Assembly (NCBI GenBank): GCA_028819255.1
Contig: JAPPMB010000040.1
Span: forward strand, 1-37,513
Source of the DNA: Bryobacterales bacterium
GTDB taxonomy: Bacteria > Acidobacteriota > Terriglobia > Bryobacterales > UBA6623
Direction: 5' to 3'
DNA: 37,513 bases
The position numbers and the translations under genes were made by a program. Shown here in pieces: positions 27,136 through 35,139 of this stretch. Under the pieces are notes generated by a model. That model was given only the letters and a program-made list of their open reading frames with translations. It was not told the DNA's origin and did not search any database. Each line of letters begins with the position of its first letter. Position 1 is the stretch's first letter.

Positions 27136-28368
27136 TCAGTCGACAATCGCGGAATAGACCAGGGCCGCGAACCTCTCCCGAAGATACAGCCCTCGTGCCG
27201 GGCGGACCTGAACCATCAGGACGCCCACAAGTTCCTCTGCGGGATCGATCCAGAAAACGGTTCCTTGGGAACCGCCCCAATAGTAGGAGCCTGGAGAGTA
27301 CGGAAGGCCCGACCCAGCGCGGTCGAGCACGACGGCGACCCCGAGGCCGAAGCCCAGTCCGGCCCGGTAGGCGGTGCCTTCTTCCAAGTGGTCTTCCGAC
27401 ATCAAGGTGACCGATCTCGGCCCCAGCAGGCGCGTGCCGCGAAACTCACCTCCGTTGAGCAGCATCTGGCAGAAGCGCCAGTAGTCGGCCGCGGTCGTGT
27501 GAAGACCGCTCGCTCCGGCGACAAAGGTCTTGGCCTCTCCGGCTTCAGGGGGCTCCCGCGAGACACGGGTGGGATCGTCCTCTCCATTGACGACAAGCAT
27601 CGCGCGGCGCGACTGCTTGGCTTCCGGCGGCCAGTAGTGCGTGTCGGCAATTCCGAGCGGACCGAGCAGGCGCTGCTGCAGAAAGCTGTCGAGCCCTTGG
27701 CCCGAAACACGTTCAATGAGGTAGCCGAGCACATCCAGCGAATCCCCGTAGATCCACCTCGTGCCCGGCTCGGCCTGGAGAGGGAGTTGCACGAAGTCCT
27801 TCATGTAGAGGGCCATGGTCGGAAACGCGTAGGTCTCGGCCCGGCTTCGTGGATCGTTCACGCCGGATGTGTGCGTGAAAAGGTGGCGCACCCTCATTTC
27901 GCGCCTTGCCGGGACCGGCTTGCCCCTTCGGGCAGCCACCTGCCGGTCGCCAAATTCCGGCAAGTGTGCCGCGACGGGGTCGGACAGCGAAATCCGGCCT
28001 TCCTCATAGAGCATCAAGGCTGCCACGGCGGTCAGCGGCTTCGTCATCGATGCGACATCAAACAGCGCGTCGAGCGGCATCGCCTCACTGACGCTCATTC
28101 CCCGCGTGCCTGTCGCGCGGTGGTGAACGACCTTGCCTCTCCGAGCGACCAATGACACGAATCCTGCTGCCTCCCTACGCTCGACCATCCCGTCCAGCCA
28201 TGTCTCGACACGACGGAGCCGCTCCGAAGACATCCCGACGGACTCGGGGTCGGCGACGCGAATCACCGATGGCTCGGCGACTGCGGCAGAGGTCCAGACA
28301 AGGAGGGCGACGAGGCATCGGCAGAGCATGGCTGAGAGTATTCGGCCCACTGTTCGGACCGCGGTCAT
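27136..28368 (-). CDS. Beta-lactamase-related serine hydrolase, exported
   Basis: A 410-residue member of the class C beta-lactamase/penicillin-binding-like serine hydrolase family (esterase, D-aminopeptidase or peptidase type). A signal peptide (ILSAMLCRCLVALLVWTSAAVA) precedes the catalytic domain. Ser107-x-x-Lys110 in DVASMTKPLTAVAALML gives the nucleophile and general base. The tyrosine motif appears as WIYGDSLDVLGYLIE (Tyr-Gly-Asp in place of the usual Tyr-x-Asn), and the third motif lies in YYWGGSQGTVFWIDP (Gly-Gly-Ser). RVRHLFTHTSG and LLGPLGIADTHY are typical family segments. ATG 28368 is chosen because it begins the signal peptide; the frame is open 81 codons further upstream into the sulfatase end, but that stretch reads as an antisense shadow. 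It lies 61 bp downstream of the sulfatase on the same strand, so it may be cotranscribed. Confidence 0.88.
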   Translation of the reverse strand: MTAVRTVGRILSAMLCRCLVALLVWTSAAVAEPSVIRVADPESVGMSSERLRRVETWLDGMVERREAAGFVSLVARRGKVVHHRATGTRGMSVSEAMPLDALFDVASMTKPLTAVAALMLYEEGRISLSDPVAAHLPEFGDRQVAARRGKPVPARREMRVRHLFTHTSGVNDPRSRAETYAFPTMALYMKDFVQLPLQAEPGTRWIYGDSLDVLGYLIERVSGQGLDSFLQQRLLGPLGIADTHYWPPEAKQSRRAMLVVNGEDDPTRVSREPPEAGEAKTFVAGASGLHTTAADYWRFCQMLLNGGEFRGTRLLGPRSVTLMSEDHLEEGTAYRAGLGFGLGVAVVLDRAGSGLPYSPGSYYWGGSQGTVFWIDPAEELVGVLMVQVRPARGLYLRERFAALVYSAIVD

Positions 28369-28429
28369 GGTAGCAACCCTCGGACAGGCCCTGAACACGA
28401 AGTCTCCCGTCATGTCCCTGGGAAGTTCG

Positions 28430-29782
28430 CTACTTGTCTTGCTGAACACTGACGAGCCACGACTTGAATTCCCCCCAGAGTTGCCGGACAAGTTCGGGTC
28501 GGCTGGCGGCCAGGTCGGTGGACTCCGCAAAGTCGAGTTCGAGGTCATAGAGCTCTGCGGCCGCGTCCGGGGCGGGTCGGACGAGTTTCCATCGGCCCTG
28601 TCGGAGCCCACTCAAGTTGCGGTATTGAAGGAAGATGTTCCGGTGTGGCGACGGTGCGCCGTCCCTCAGCGCGGCCATCGGATCCCTGCCGTCAATCGCC
28701 CGGTCGGTCGGCACACTCAGGCCCGCCGCGCGCAAGGCGAGGACAAAAAGGTCCATGTTGACGAGAGGCTCCCTGACCACCGTCCCGGCCGACAGCCTTC
28801 CGGGCCAGCGCAGAACGCACGGAGTGCGAACGCCTCCCTCGTAGAGTGAAGTGCGACCGTCCCGGAACGGCGCGTTCGACGCGACCTCGAGCGCGGGCCT
28901 GCGGGGGCCAATCCACGCACCATTGTCGGACGCCAGAATCACCAGCGTGCGTTCCGCCAGACCGTGACGATCGAGTTCCTCTAGGATCCTCCCGACTCCG
29001 GCGTCGAGCGCCGTCATGACCGCGCGGTAGCCGTGTTCCGGCTCGGTGGTGTCCGGATCGTACCCGTAGACACGAAAGAACTCCTCGGGCGCCTGCCAGC
29101 GAAACGGCTGTCCGGGAGCCTTGTTCCTGGGATTCGGGTAGTGCGCCGCATTGAAGGGAACATACGCGAAGAACGGGGAGTCGGCGTTCCTCCGAATGAA
29201 GTCGGAGGCCGCGTCCGCGAAGATGTCCGTCGTGTAGCCCTCCAGATTCGCCGGCTCGGTACCGGCATGCATGTCAAGGCGGCCGTTGTAGGAGTAGGTG
29301 AAGTAGTCGCAATTCCCCGAGATGCAGCCGATGTACTCGTCGAATCCCCGGTCGGTGGGCCGGCTGCCCTCGGCGAAGCCGACATTCCACTTGCCGAAGG
29401 CTCCGGTCGCGAAGCCCTGCTCCTTGAGGTACTCGGGCAGCAGCTTCTCCCGGTGGGGCAGACCGATGCCTGTCCGGTTCTCTTCGACCGACAGCTGATG
29501 CGCGAGCCCGTTGCGCTCGGGATAGCGGCCTGTCAGGAGCGCTCCGCGAGAAGGAGAGCAGGAGGATGTGGGGACGTAGAAGTCCGTCAGCCGGACGCCC
29601 TGCGAGGCAAGCCTATCGATGTTCGGGGTCTTGGTGACCGGATTCCCGTAGCACGCCAGGTCTCCCCATCCGACGTTGTCGATGTAGATGAGGACGATGT
29701 TGGAGCGAGTCGTCGCCCGGACATGCGCGAAGGCCCCGAGGAAGAACACGAGCGCAAGGGTTCCGAAGCGCAACGGCACCAA
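28430..29782 (-). CDS. Exported type I sulfatase
   Basis: A 450-residue type I (formylglycine-dependent) sulfatase. The signal peptide (LALVFFLGAFAHVRA) is followed by NIVLIYIDNVGWGDLACYG, the metal-binding N-terminal motif (here Asp-Asn rather than Asp-Asp). The signature SSCSPSRGALLTGRYPERNG carries Cys75 in C-S-P-S-R, the residue oxidised to formylglycine. Further landmarks: TPNIDRLASQGVRLTDFY, GKWNVGF, VILASDNGAW, the GGVRTPCVLRWPG segment and the C-terminal WKLVRP. The substrate sulfate ester (glycan or aryl) is not readable. The start appears to be TTG at 29782 or the adjacent GTG; no ATG gives the full signal peptide, and no strong ribosome-binding site is seen. No maturase (FGE) gene is in the window. 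It is followed by a serine hydrolase on the same strand. Confidence 0.9.
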   Translation of the reverse strand: MVPLRFGTLALVFFLGAFAHVRATTRSNIVLIYIDNVGWGDLACYGNPVTKTPNIDRLASQGVRLTDFYVPTSSCSPSRGALLTGRYPERNGLAHQLSVEENRTGIGLPHREKLLPEYLKEQGFATGAFGKWNVGFAEGSRPTDRGFDEYIGCISGNCDYFTYSYNGRLDMHAGTEPANLEGYTTDIFADAASDFIRRNADSPFFAYVPFNAAHYPNPRNKAPGQPFRWQAPEEFFRVYGYDPDTTEPEHGYRAVMTALDAGVGRILEELDRHGLAERTLVILASDNGAWIGPRRPALEVASNAPFRDGRTSLYEGGVRTPCVLRWPGRLSAGTVVREPLVNMDLFVLALRAAGLSVPTDRAIDGRDPMAALRDGAPSPHRNIFLQYRNLSGLRQGRWKLVRPAPDAAAELYDLELDFAESTDLAASRPELVRQLWGEFKSWLVSVQQDK

Positions 29783-30014
29783 GACAATGTACTAACACGG
29801 GGAGCAAGGTGAGACCCGCGATCGGGTTGGCGTCCAGCTGGACACGACAACCGGCCCGGAACAAGGCTGGATTGTATAAGAAGGGGCGAACAGGCCGTTC
29901 AGAGACACTGTTCGCGCAGCCGGCGACTCTGCTCCAAGACTCCAAGCCCTCGAACCGATCCTCGTCGGGTCGGCTGACGGGGTCGGCCCTGACGCGAGCC
30001 GCCGCTTGCCGTAG

Positions 30015-30341
30015 TCAGCCTTTGCAGAGGTCGGAGTCGGCGCAGAGCTCGGCCTTCTCGACCGACTTGATCGATCCCCCTTCGATCCTTCCAGTCACGG
30101 CGATCATCTCGCCGGCGAACTTCTTGACCTTGTCCTGCTCCGAGATCGAGTAGATGGTGCCGTCGTCTGCCACAAGCACGGCCCGTGCACCGCTCTGGAT
30201 GCAGTTCTTGGCACATACGGGATTCCTCGCCTCGCCGTTTCTGGCGCACCCTTCGTCGGAGATGTAGCCGGTGACGGTGCCGGCGACGCAAAGGCCGCTG
30301 AACAGCAGGGTCGCGGCGAGCAGTGTTGCGATTCGATTCAT
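30015..30341 (-). CDS. Small exported Cys-containing protein
   Basis: A 108-residue exported protein not assigned to a characterised family. The signal peptide (IATLLAATLLFSGLCVAG) is followed by TVTGYISDEGCARNG, then NPVCAKNCIQSGARAVLVADDGTIYSIS and a lysine-rich segment with VTGRIEGGSIKSVEKAEL. The pattern, a small OB-like beta-fold with four cysteines in the first half and near the end, resembles short secreted proteins frequent in Acidobacteriota. ATG 30341 has GGGAGAG 6-7 nt upstream (AAGGGAGAGTCTTC), so the start is firm. The gene stands alone, with 232 bp to the sulfatase start downstream. Confidence 0.75.
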   Translation of the reverse strand: MNRIATLLAATLLFSGLCVAGTVTGYISDEGCARNGEARNPVCAKNCIQSGARAVLVADDGTIYSISEQDKVKKFAGEMIAVTGRIEGGSIKSVEKAELCADSDLCKG

Positions 30342-31019
30342 GAAGACTCTCCCTTCGTTTCAACTAGCGTGGCTACCGCACAGGAAATTATACAGGGACT
30401 CAACGAATTCAAGCCGCGGTCGGAACGACAGCCGCAGGTCCGTAGGGCCCATGAAGGGTGTCGCGCCTCAAGACCACGGCATGGCACGGTTGCCCCAATA
30501 CGCGCCTCTCGCGTCCCGGGAGAGCATGCCCAAAAACTTCCCTGGCGTTCCGAGACCTTGCTGCGACTCGCGCCGAGCGCCCATGTGCGCTCCCGATCGG
30601 TTCCAAATCGGTCTCGTGGGTTGTCCAAGGATCCCGGCTCAACAGCACTCGCATAAAGGGCTCCGGGTTCTCTCGACGTCCGGCACGCTCCCCTCGGCCA
30701 ATTCGTTCAGATCCCGACCTCGGGCCAAGTGAAGTCAAGGCCCAGTCGGTTACGTCGATCCCAGTCGTCTTGGCTCCTGCAACCAGCGGTTGATCTCCGT
30801 CGTCACAACGTTCAGATTCGTCTGACCGTCGGCTGTAGTCACCACACGAGACCTGGCGCAGCAAGAGACGGCGGAGGAACGCCTGCGATTCCCGTAGCGG
30901 ACAGACGAGACTGCGAAGACTCCAGAAGGTGAGGCATCCAATTCGTCGCGTGGCAGAACTCTAGGTACGCTCGCTCGCACGTGACACATCTTCAGATGCC
31001 GACCGGGTAGCCGTGCTCG
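30342..31019. other. Decayed, gene-poor intergenic region
   Basis: About 680 bp without an intact gene. Several short frames on both strands look partly protein-like (for example a plus-strand GTG frame at 30369 reading MATAQEIIQGLNEF, and minus-strand NVVTTEINRWLQE near 30780-30830) but each is broken within a few tens of codons. I recognise none of them. The mixture suggests old gene debris at the edge of the CRISPR-side region. Confidence 0.4.
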
Positions 31020-31511
31020 CCGACGGCTGGCCGCTTCTCTTCCGATGCCATCGCGGCGCGGACTGGCTGCTTGCCAAGAGCATAGGACTTACTCCGCCGT
31101 CAATGTCCTCGCGACTGACCAAGGCCTCGAAGCGCTCGTCCTACCTCTCGCGACAGCGCTCGACGGGTTCCCACGTGTCCGGCTTGCTTGGCACCATGAA
31201 CATGCCACGCATGTACTCCCATGAATCGAGATCCTCTACCAACTCGTGCTCGAGGCGAACTGCACCTTCGTTTGTAAGCCCAGTTCCTACAAGCACTTAC
31301 GACAGCGGCTCCACGACGACTTCATCCAGCCTGCCTGCTGTATCAGAACCCGCATACGCAAGCCGCGCCAACTTCCGCCACAGCTACAAAGATCATCATA
31401 TGCAAGTTGCGTCTCCGCTACGGCGTCGGCGTGCAACCGCACGCAAGGTTGGCTCGCCGCCGCTGCGTATTTCAGAGTCTCAAGCGCCATCTCTGAGGAG
31501 CCTGTCGCCAT
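31020..31511 (-). pseudogene. Broken reading frame downstream of the DUF5615 gene
   Basis: An ATG at 31511 begins one base after the DUF5615 stop and reads 41 protein-like codons (MATGSSEMALETLKYAAAAS, through AETQLAYDDL). The coding pattern then continues in another frame from 31383 (LWRKLARLAYAGSDTAGRLD), is interrupted by TAA after VVVEPLS, resumes (VLVGTGLTNEGAVRLEHELV, DSWEYMRGMFMVPSKPDTWE), hits TAG after ERCRER and goes on (DERFEALVSREDIDGG). One frameshift and two stops therefore break what looks like a single gene of about 150-165 residues. I do not recognise the family. Being the third minus-strand gene after the DUF433/DUF5615 pair, it may have belonged to the same transcript. The reading is by eye, so confidence is moderate. 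Confidence 0.5.
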
Positions 31512-31512
31512 C

Positions 31513-31839
31513 TCAGAGCACTCGAATGGAGACTTCGCTGACCTCACCCGGTCGGACTGAGGAGATGGCCTTGCTGATCTCCCGGACACGGAGGCGGATG
31601 TCGGGCCATGCGGTCCCGAGCAAGACCACGATACGGACCGCTCGCCCCGCTAGGTTCTGTTGATAGCGAAGGTTCTGATCGGTTGTGACAAACACCTCGT
31701 AGCCGTCACGTACCGCCAAGTCGAGCAATTCCCCGTTGTCCTTGTCTGACCAGCCCTTCTCTGCAAGAGTGTCCACGGTATGCTCTTGAAGGTAGCCGCG
31801 CAAGGGTGCCGGAGTCCCTTGGTCGAACAGCACCTTCAA
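31513..31839 (-). CDS. DUF5615 PIN-like toxin-type protein
   Basis: A 108-residue protein of the DUF5615 (Mut7-C/PIN-like) family, normally the putative nuclease partner of a DUF433 antitoxin. The N-terminus VLFDQGTPAPLRGYL has the first conserved acidic residue and the usual N-P-like turn; DTLAEKGWSDKDNGELLDLAVRDGYEVFVTTDQNLRYQQNL contains the conserved G-W-x-x-x-x-N-G-x-L-L and T-x-D-x-x-L motifs. The length is usual for the family. The start appears to be TTG at 31839, overlapping the DUF433 stop as TTGA; a GTG two codons later is the alternative. The tight overlap supports a two-gene toxin-antitoxin-like operon. RNase activity is an inference from the PIN-like fold. Confidence 0.82.
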   Translation of the reverse strand: MKVLFDQGTPAPLRGYLQEHTVDTLAEKGWSDKDNGELLDLAVRDGYEVFVTTDQNLRYQQNLAGRAVRIVVLLGTAWPDIRLRVREISKAISSVRPGEVSEVSIRVL

Positions 31840-32063
31840 CGACGCACCGCCACGCGCAGGGCATTGGCCTCGTGTTCGAGGACGGCGCGGACTTGTTCCT
31901 CATCCACGCCTGGGAACCACTTGACGAACTCCTTGATCGTGGCGCCACAGGCCAGATTCTCGTAAAGCGCCAATAATGGAATCCGCGTGCCCGCAAACAC
32001 CCACGCACCACTTACTTTCCCTGGAATGCGCTCAACGGCGGCGCAGGTACCCCAGTCAGTCAT
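31836..32063 (-). CDS. DUF433 antitoxin-like protein
   Basis: A 75-residue DUF433 protein, a winged-helix-like family usually encoded just upstream of DUF5615. Typical segments: RIPGKVSGAWVFAGTRIPLLALYENLACG (the R-I-P and G-T-R-I-P core), then TIKEFVKWFPGVDEEQVRAVLEHEA. ATG 32063 follows GAGGTGACGAAG, which contains a usable ribosome-binding site, and fixes the start against the longer open frame from 32165. It overlaps the toxin-like gene by 4 nt. Such proteins probably bind their own promoter; two TCACATTGT-type sites lie 30-145 bp upstream. Confidence 0.82.
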   Translation of the reverse strand: MTDWGTCAAVERIPGKVSGAWVFAGTRIPLLALYENLACGATIKEFVKWFPGVDEEQVRAVLEHEANALRVAVRR

Positions 32064-32092
32064 CTTCGTCACCTCTTCTTTGCAAGCTCTGT

Positions 32093-32208
32093 TCACATTG
32101 TGATCCACATTCCGTCTTTGACACCCCCTACGAAGCAAGAAGGACGGCTGGCAGAGCCCTGACATGTCGCAAACGTCCAGTGTTTCGGCGATCTCATCGA
32201 CAATGTGA
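32093..32208. promoter_or_regulatory. Candidate paired operator sites upstream of the DUF433/DUF5615 operon
   Basis: TCACATTGTGA at 32093-32103 is a perfect palindrome around one base. The same 9-mer TCACATTGT recurs on the opposite strand at 32200-32208 (ACAATGTGA on the plus strand). Both lie upstream of the DUF433 start, where autoregulatory binding of a toxin-antitoxin complex would be expected. This is a pattern observation; binding is inferred. Confidence 0.35.
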
Positions 32209-32221
32209 CAAGTAGGGCACT

Positions 32222-32968
<747 letters not shown>

Positions 32969-32969
<1 letters not shown>

Positions 32970-33178
32970 TGTGGGAGTTCTCGCTTGCGGTCTTCACATG
33001 TTCAGAATGTTCATTCGGCAACGGCGAGCTTTGGCACTCCACAGCACCGAAGACATCATGGCGAATCCGAGACAGCCAGAGGACTGATGGCGCTTCACTG
33101 CACACGTCCCGACGGACCCATCAAGGAAGAGGAGCAGTTACAGGTCTCAGTCAGCATGAAGGGAGAAAGCTAGCATGA
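32969..33178 (+). CDS. Possible small ORF linking cas2 and cas4-cas1
   Basis: A 69-codon frame whose ATG overlaps the cas2 stop (TGATG) and whose TGA overlaps the cas4-cas1 start (ATGA). It reads MWEFSLAVFTCSECSFGNGE at the front, with a CxxC pair, and an Arg/Ser/Thr/His-rich second half. The overlaps at both ends favour a coupled small gene, but the second half has poor third-position GC. A second frame (ATG 33087, MALHCTRPDGPIKEEEQL, stop at 33171-33173) has better codon use there. It may be a real small gene, a frameshifted remnant or untranslated linker. No family is recognised. Confidence 0.35.
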
Positions 33179-34956
33179 GCGTTGCTCCAGCAGTCAAGTT
33201 TCAGGGACAGGAAAGCCTGGCCCAACCCGATTACCTTCCCGCAAGGATGATTAACGAGTACGCGTATTGTCCACGGCTCTTCCATTACGAGCAGGTCCTT
33301 GGAGTCTTCGTCCACAACAAATACACGGTGGAGGGGGCCGCACGGCACAAACGGGTTGACAAGGAGGGCAAGGGCGTTCCCAAACCCGACGGGAAGATCC
33401 AAGAGCCGGTGGTCGTGTCGTCGATCACACTCTCTTCCGATGAGCACCGTGTGATCGCGAAGCTTGATCTCGCTGAGTTCAAGGACGGGCTTGCGACGCC
33501 GATCGACTATAAACGGGGAAGACCGCGCAAGACGGAGGACGGAATCGAAGCTTGGCCGAGCGACGAGGTGCAACTTGCCGTTCAGGCTCTTGTGCTGCGA
33601 GCGAACGGGTACCGATGTAACGAGGGGATCCTCTTCTACCACCAGACCCGCCAGCGCGTAAGGATTGCGTTCACGGACCAGGTGATCGACACCGCAGTTC
33701 AAACGATCAATGATGCGTGGGAGGCCGCGACGAAGACGAGGCTACCGCCGCCACTGGTCGATTCACCGAAGTGCCCAGGCTGCTCGCTGGTTGGTGTGTG
33801 CCTACCTGACGAGACACATCGCTATCAGGCACTCGCCACTAAAGGTCTACCAGTTCAATACAACCTCTTTGGTCCCAATTCATCCGAATTGAAGAAACCG
33901 CCGAAGAGCGAGACCCGACTGCTCGTAGCTCCCAGAGTGGATCGAAAGCCCCTCTATCTCAATACGCAAGGCCTGCGAGTGGGGAAAAGCTGGGATGTAC
34001 TGAAGGTGAAGGAAAAGAACAAGGTCATTCAAGAGGTGCGCATCAACGAAATCTGCCAAGTCAACGTGTTTGGCAACATTCAGATCACAACACAAGCCAT
34101 TCAGGCCTTGTGCCGGGCTGAGAAACCTGTGTGCTATTTCTCACAGGGAGGCTGGTTCTACGGAATCACTACGGGATTGAACACAAAGAACGTTGTCTTG
34201 CGTAAGGCACAGATCATCATGGCAGACGTGGATTGGTTTTGCCTCCGCATTGCAAGGGTCATCGTAGCAGGCAAGATCAGGAACCAGCGGACGATGCTCA
34301 TGCGCAACCACATCGAGCCGCCGAAGAAGGAAATCCGATCGATGAGGACTCTGGTTCAATCGGCGGAGAATGCCGCATCTACACAAGAATTGCTAGGGAT
34401 CGAAGGCTACGCGGCGAAACTGTACTTTGAGAATCTTGCAGGTATGGTCAAACGCGATGGAACGCATGAGGAGAACGCTGAATTCAGGTTTGACTTCACC
34501 AAGAGGAACCGGCGCCCTCCACGCGACCCGATCAACGCCCTCCTCTCGTACGGGTACAGTCTCCTGACGAAGGACCTGACGATAGCCTGTTATGCCGTCG
34601 GCCTCGATCCGATGATCGGGTACTACCACCAGCCCCGTCACGGAAGGCCAGCGCTTGCCCTAGACATCATGGAACCTCTGCGGCCGTTGGTAGTGGACTC
34701 CGCCGTGCTGAGCGCCGTGAACACTGGTATGGTCAGGAGCAAGCATTTCGTCTCGGCTGGCAAGGCAGTGTCGATGAATCCGCAGGGTCGTCGCGCATTC
34801 CTCCGCGCGTACGAGGCAAGGATGGACCAACTCGTCACGCATCCGCAACTCGGCTACCGTGTGACGTATCGACGCCTGCTCGAGATCCAGGCCAGATTGC
34901 TGGCGAAGACGCTCGACGGGGAGCTTGAGGTGTACCCGGTGTTCGTCACTCGCTGA
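33175..34956 (+). CDS. cas4-cas1: Cas4-Cas1 fusion protein (CRISPR adaptation)
   Basis: A 593-residue fusion of the Cas4 prespacer-processing nuclease and the Cas1 integrase. Cas4, residues about 20-230: iron-sulfur cysteines Cys32 (EYAYCPRLF), Cys200, Cys203 and Cys209 (CPGCSLVGVC); RecB-type nuclease residues Asp98 (AKLDLAEF), Asp111 and Lys113 (IDYKRG) and Gln133 (DEVQLAVQALVL). Cas1, from about 255: beta-rich N-terminal domain (LYLNTQGLRVGKSWDVLKV), then helical catalytic domain with Glu410 (LLGIEGYAAKLYF), His485 (IGYYHQPRHGRPAL) and Asp497/Glu500 (LDIMEPLRP). All catalytic positions are intact. ATG 33175 has AGGGAGA upstream. Fused Cas4-Cas1 proteins are known mainly from subtype I-G (formerly I-U) and V-B. 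It lies 183 bp before the array, with the leader between. Confidence 0.95.
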   Translation: MSVAPAVKFQGQESLAQPDYLPARMINEYAYCPRLFHYEQVLGVFVHNKYTVEGAARHKRVDKEGKGVPKPDGKIQEPVVVSSITLSSDEHRVIAKLDLAEFKDGLATPIDYKRGRPRKTEDGIEAWPSDEVQLAVQALVLRANGYRCNEGILFYHQTRQRVRIAFTDQVIDTAVQTINDAWEAATKTRLPPPLVDSPKCPGCSLVGVCLPDETHRYQALATKGLPVQYNLFGPNSSELKKPPKSETRLLVAPRVDRKPLYLNTQGLRVGKSWDVLKVKEKNKVIQEVRINEICQVNVFGNIQITTQAIQALCRAEKPVCYFSQGGWFYGITTGLNTKNVVLRKAQIIMADVDWFCLRIARVIVAGKIRNQRTMLMRNHIEPPKKEIRSMRTLVQSAENAASTQELLGIEGYAAKLYFENLAGMVKRDGTHEENAEFRFDFTKRNRRPPRDPINALLSYGYSLLTKDLTIACYAVGLDPMIGYYHQPRHGRPALALDIMEPLRPLVVDSAVLSAVNTGMVRSKHFVSAGKAVSMNPQGRRAFLRAYEARMDQLVTHPQLGYRVTYRRLLEIQARLLAKTLDGELEVYPVFVTR

Positions 34957-35139
34957 TGCTTGCGAGCGACGAGGTGCTGGCGGATTCGCCATGATCGCTC
35001 GCGTCATCATATGTATAATGGAATCAAGCGTTTCCAGATCGTGCGTGAAGGCAACCCCTCTTGGAGGAGTGTCGTTGCTCGCAACCGCTCGCGGAGGTGC
35101 CGATAGATCATTGAAAACACGAATCTTCTGAGACATGCT
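34957..35139 (+). promoter_or_regulatory. CRISPR leader
   Basis: A 183-bp non-coding stretch between cas4-cas1 and the first repeat, on the side where a leader is expected given the repeat orientation. It contains a TATAAT at 35014-35019, a good -10 candidate without a clear -35 at the right distance. At 35108-35115 TCATTGAA matches the 3' part of the repeat (CTCATTGAAGC), 24 nt before repeat 1. It is less GC-rich than most of the window. Confidence 0.7.

Noticed and set aside
31013..31663. A 216-codon plus-strand frame across the toxin-antitoxin region
   Set aside because: Ser/Arg/Thr-rich without domains, and opposite both the DUF5615 gene and the broken minus-strand frame.
35041..35139. 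A degenerate extra repeat in the leader
   Set aside because: CCCCTCTTGGAGGAG near 35055 and TCATTGAA near 35108 each resemble part of the repeat, but their spacing (about 53 nt) does not fit the 36-nt unit.
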